Part shown: positions 6,512 through 7,471 of the stretch, piece after piece | Layout: each line of letters opens with the position of its first letter | Numbering within the stretch: position 1 is the stretch's first letter | Assembly: GCA_023424355.1 (NCBI GenBank) | Contig: JAFAEA010000178.1 | Coordinates: 1 to 7,471 of the forward strand | Direction of reading: 5' to 3' | Length of the DNA: 7,471 bases | DNA from: Chloroflexota bacterium | GTDB lineage: Bacteria > Chloroflexota > Chloroflexia > Thermomicrobiales > UBA6265 | Translations under genes and position numbers: made by a program | The notes under the pieces: model-generated | Told to the model about the DNA's origin: nothing | Seen by the model: only the letters and a program-made list of their open reading frames with translations | The model's database searches: none

Positions 6512-6540
6512 TCGACAAATGCAACGAGTGTACATACACT
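6512..6540 (+). promoter_or_regulatory. Sigma70-like promoter for bactofilin genes
   Basis: TCGACA (6512-6517, five of six to TTGACA) is followed after 17 bases by TACACT (6535-6540, four of six to TATAAT). Predicted start is near 6547, giving a leader of about 130 bases. Confidence 0.5.
6527..6540. promoter_or_regulatory. Palindrome overlapping the bactofilin -10 box
   Basis: AGTGTA-CA-TACACT is an inverted repeat with 6-base arms around a 2-base centre. Its right arm is the predicted -10 box, so a protein bound here would block the promoter. It could also be partly a by-product of the -10 sequence. Confidence 0.3.
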
Positions 6541-6663
6541 AGCATCAATTGTCTGATCGTCGTATGCTACACAAGCAAAAGTGGCGTGCCCGGCAAGGCG
6601 CGTACATGCGCAATTCTATTCGGCTCGCGGGCTGGTAGCAGTTCCGGCTCGGCAGCGGGCGAT

Positions 6664-6670
6664 GAGGAGG
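6664..6670 (+). promoter_or_regulatory. Shine-Dalgarno fixing a GTG start
   Basis: GAGGAGG lies 7 bases before GTG at 6678. The strength and spacing of this site support the non-ATG start of the bactofilin gene over the later in-frame ATG codons. Confidence 0.75.
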
Positions 6671-6677
6671 ACGAGAC

Positions 6678-7343
6678 GTGGTTTTCCGGCGAGATAACAA
6701 AGTCGACGCGTTTCAACGCCAGATGAGCGCCCTCCGCCACCAAATCGGCGGCGACGCTGGCGAAGAAGCCGAAGAATATGAATATGACGAATCGAATCAA
6801 CAGGATCGGATTCAGGGAGAGACGATGAGCCAATCACCTTTCGACCGCGGCGAGGCCAGCGGCTATTCCTTTGGAAACTACCCAGGCCAGCAACCGGATC
6901 AGGGTGAGTACGGCGAAACCCGTGCCCCGCAGCCGACCGAAATGGCTGAGGTCGATTCGCAGGTGAGCGTGGTGGCTCAGGGCACCATCTTCAAGGGCGA
7001 GATCCAATCCGATGGCAACATCCAGATCTTCGGCCGTGCCGAAGGCACCCTCACAGCCAAAGAAGATATCTGGGTTGCCGAAGGTGCCGATGTGGAATCG
7101 ACCCTCACCGCCCGACGCGTGATTGTGGCTGGTCGCGTGAACGGCACGGTGAAGGCAACGAGTCGTTTCGAGGCCCTCCCCCAGGGTGTGGTTGAGGCCG
7201 ATGTCACCGCTCCGAGCTTCGTGGTGCACGAAGGTGCCACCATCAACGGCAAGCTCAGCATGCAGCAGCAGGAAGTTACCAGCGGTCGCCAGGAGCGCTC
7301 CGGATCCACCACTGTGGTTCCGCGCCGCAACCGCAACCAGTAA
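6678..7343 (+). CDS. Bactofilin (polymer-forming cytoskeletal protein)
   Basis: This is a 221-residue bactofilin, a family whose members polymerise without nucleotide into membrane-associated filaments that scaffold cell-shape and cell-wall enzymes. The right-handed beta-helix domain runs from about 93 to 192, with the short repeating turns typical of the family: GTIFKGEIQSDGNIQIFG, then AEGADVESTLTARRVIVAGRV, then FVVHEGATINGKLSM. Before it lie a basic start MVFRRDNK, a probable amphipathic helix VDAFQRQMSALRHQIGG (9-25), a Glu/Asp/Tyr-rich acidic stretch (about 29-44) and a Gln/Gly/Pro-rich linker. The tail after 193 is basic and probably disordered. The GTG start is chosen for its strong Shine-Dalgarno. 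A second possible start at 6825 (MSQSPF) also has an AGGGAGA just upstream and would remove the basic tip, helix and acidic stretch. The gene ends in tandem stops TAA-TAG, 39 bases before the next gene. Confidence 0.92.
   Translation: MVFRRDNKVDAFQRQMSALRHQIGGDAGEEAEEYEYDESNQQDRIQGETMSQSPFDRGEASGYSFGNYPGQQPDQGEYGETRAPQPTEMAEVDSQVSVVAQGTIFKGEIQSDGNIQIFGRAEGTLTAKEDIWVAEGADVESTLTARRVIVAGRVNGTVKATSRFEALPQGVVEADVTAPSFVVHEGATINGKLSMQQQEVTSGRQERSGSTTVVPRRNRNQ
6814..6827 (+). promoter_or_regulatory. Possible internal ribosome site and start within bactofilin gene
   Basis: AGGGAGA (6814-6820) is followed 4 bases later by an in-frame ATG (6825-6827, residue 50). It would give a 172-residue short form keeping the whole beta-helix. 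The spacing is slightly tight, so use is uncertain. Confidence 0.35.
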
Positions 7344-7355
7344 TAGAACTCTGAG

Positions 7356-7368
7356 GCCTGAAACAGGC
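7356..7368 (+). other. Small hairpin between the tandem bactofilin genes
   Basis: GCCTG-AAA-CAGGC is a 5-base stem with a 3-base loop, directly upstream of the next Shine-Dalgarno and not followed by a T-run. It is too short for a terminator; it could modulate translation or be chance. Confidence 0.2.
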
Positions 7369-7382
7369 GGGGAAGGATTATC

Positions 7383-7471
7383 ATGGCGAGCCGACCAATG
7401 GAACAGCAAGGAAATTTCCGGGGTGCACCCCAGCAGCAAGCTGAATCGACCAGTGTGATCGATCAGTACTC
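7383..7471 (+). CDS. Probable second bactofilin, N-terminal fragment
   Basis: Twenty-nine complete codons are visible, MASRPMEQQGNF...ESTSVIDQY, continuing past the window edge. A Gln/Gly-rich polar N-terminus leading to S-V-I-D-x-x resembles the region just before the first beta-helix turn of bactofilins (S-V-I-x-x-x-x-x-F-x-G), and tandem bactofilin genes are common, so this is the likely identity. GGAAGGA (7371-7377) lies 5 bases before the ATG, and the 39-base gap to the previous stop suggests one operon. Identity is inferred from a short stretch and context; another polar N-terminus could look similar. Confidence 0.6.
   Translation, partial: MASRPMEQQGNFRGAPQQQAESTSVIDQY

Larger units (their letters stand above)
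6299..6677. other. Divergent intergenic region between VanW-family and bactofilin genes
   Basis: About 380 bases without a convincing gene, locally more AT-rich than its neighbours between roughly 6330 and 6560. It holds a plausible rightward promoter, a weak leftward promoter, two separate palindromes and an approximately 130-base leader before the bactofilin start. Short open frames crossing it lack a ribosome site and family-like sequence. I see no tRNA fold, no riboswitch signature I recognise and no strong terminator. Confidence 0.7.

Noticed and set aside
6547..6677. Long bactofilin leader considered as a riboswitch or small RNA
   Set aside because: Only short weak stems such as GCGC-N6-GCGC are visible, with no known riboswitch core and no terminator. 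A search against RNA families would be needed to go further.
6567..6833. Minus-strand 88-residue frame with a hydrophobic start (NPILLIRFVIFIFFGFF) resembling a small membrane protein
   Set aside because: It is the antisense of the acidic, Glu/Asp/Tyr-rich part of bactofilin: GAA and GAT codons read backwards give Phe and Ile. It has no ribosome site and no family resemblance.

Overview
The window looks like a piece of a chromosome from a moderately GC-rich bacterium, most plausibly a member of the Chloroflexota (Thermomicrobia-like). This is inference from style: Tat-type signal peptides that run into an AQ-(E/D)-(S/A)-(T/S)-P segment, a multi-domain VanW protein, and tandem bactofilins with N-terminal extensions. 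No rRNA, tRNA, mobile element or CRISPR array is visible.

Positions 1-4551 (minus strand) hold an iron/siderophore-type (FecBCD/FepBDGC class) ABC importer. In transcription order it has two tandem paralogous substrate-binding proteins (4448-3423, then 3295-2258), two FecCD-family permeases (2228-1167 and 1167-115, overlapping by one base as TAATG) and the first 33 codons of the ATPase (101-1), which runs off the window just before its Walker A loop. Each binding-protein gene has its own sigma70-like promoter (TTGACA-N17-AATAAT and TTGACC-N17-CATAAT). Each promoter carries the same inverted repeat, GTCGGGATT-type half-sites 7 bp apart, at the identical place over the -10 and start site. The two promoter regions align without gaps at an offset of 1124 bp. 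This is the most interesting signal in the window: a duplicated binding-protein cassette that kept its presumed metal-responsive operator while the rest of the promoter drifted.

Positions 4547-6298 (minus strand) encode a 583-residue secreted VanW-family envelope protein. Positions 6299-6677 are a divergent intergenic region with a plausible promoter for the rightward genes, a weaker one for the VanW gene, and two separate palindromes.

Positions 6678-7471 (plus strand) hold a complete bactofilin gene with a GTG start behind a strong Shine-Dalgarno sequence and a second possible internal start. It is followed by the first 29 codons of another gene whose N-terminus resembles a second bactofilin. 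The right half of the window is therefore an envelope/cell-shape neighbourhood, and the left half is a nutrient-uptake operon.
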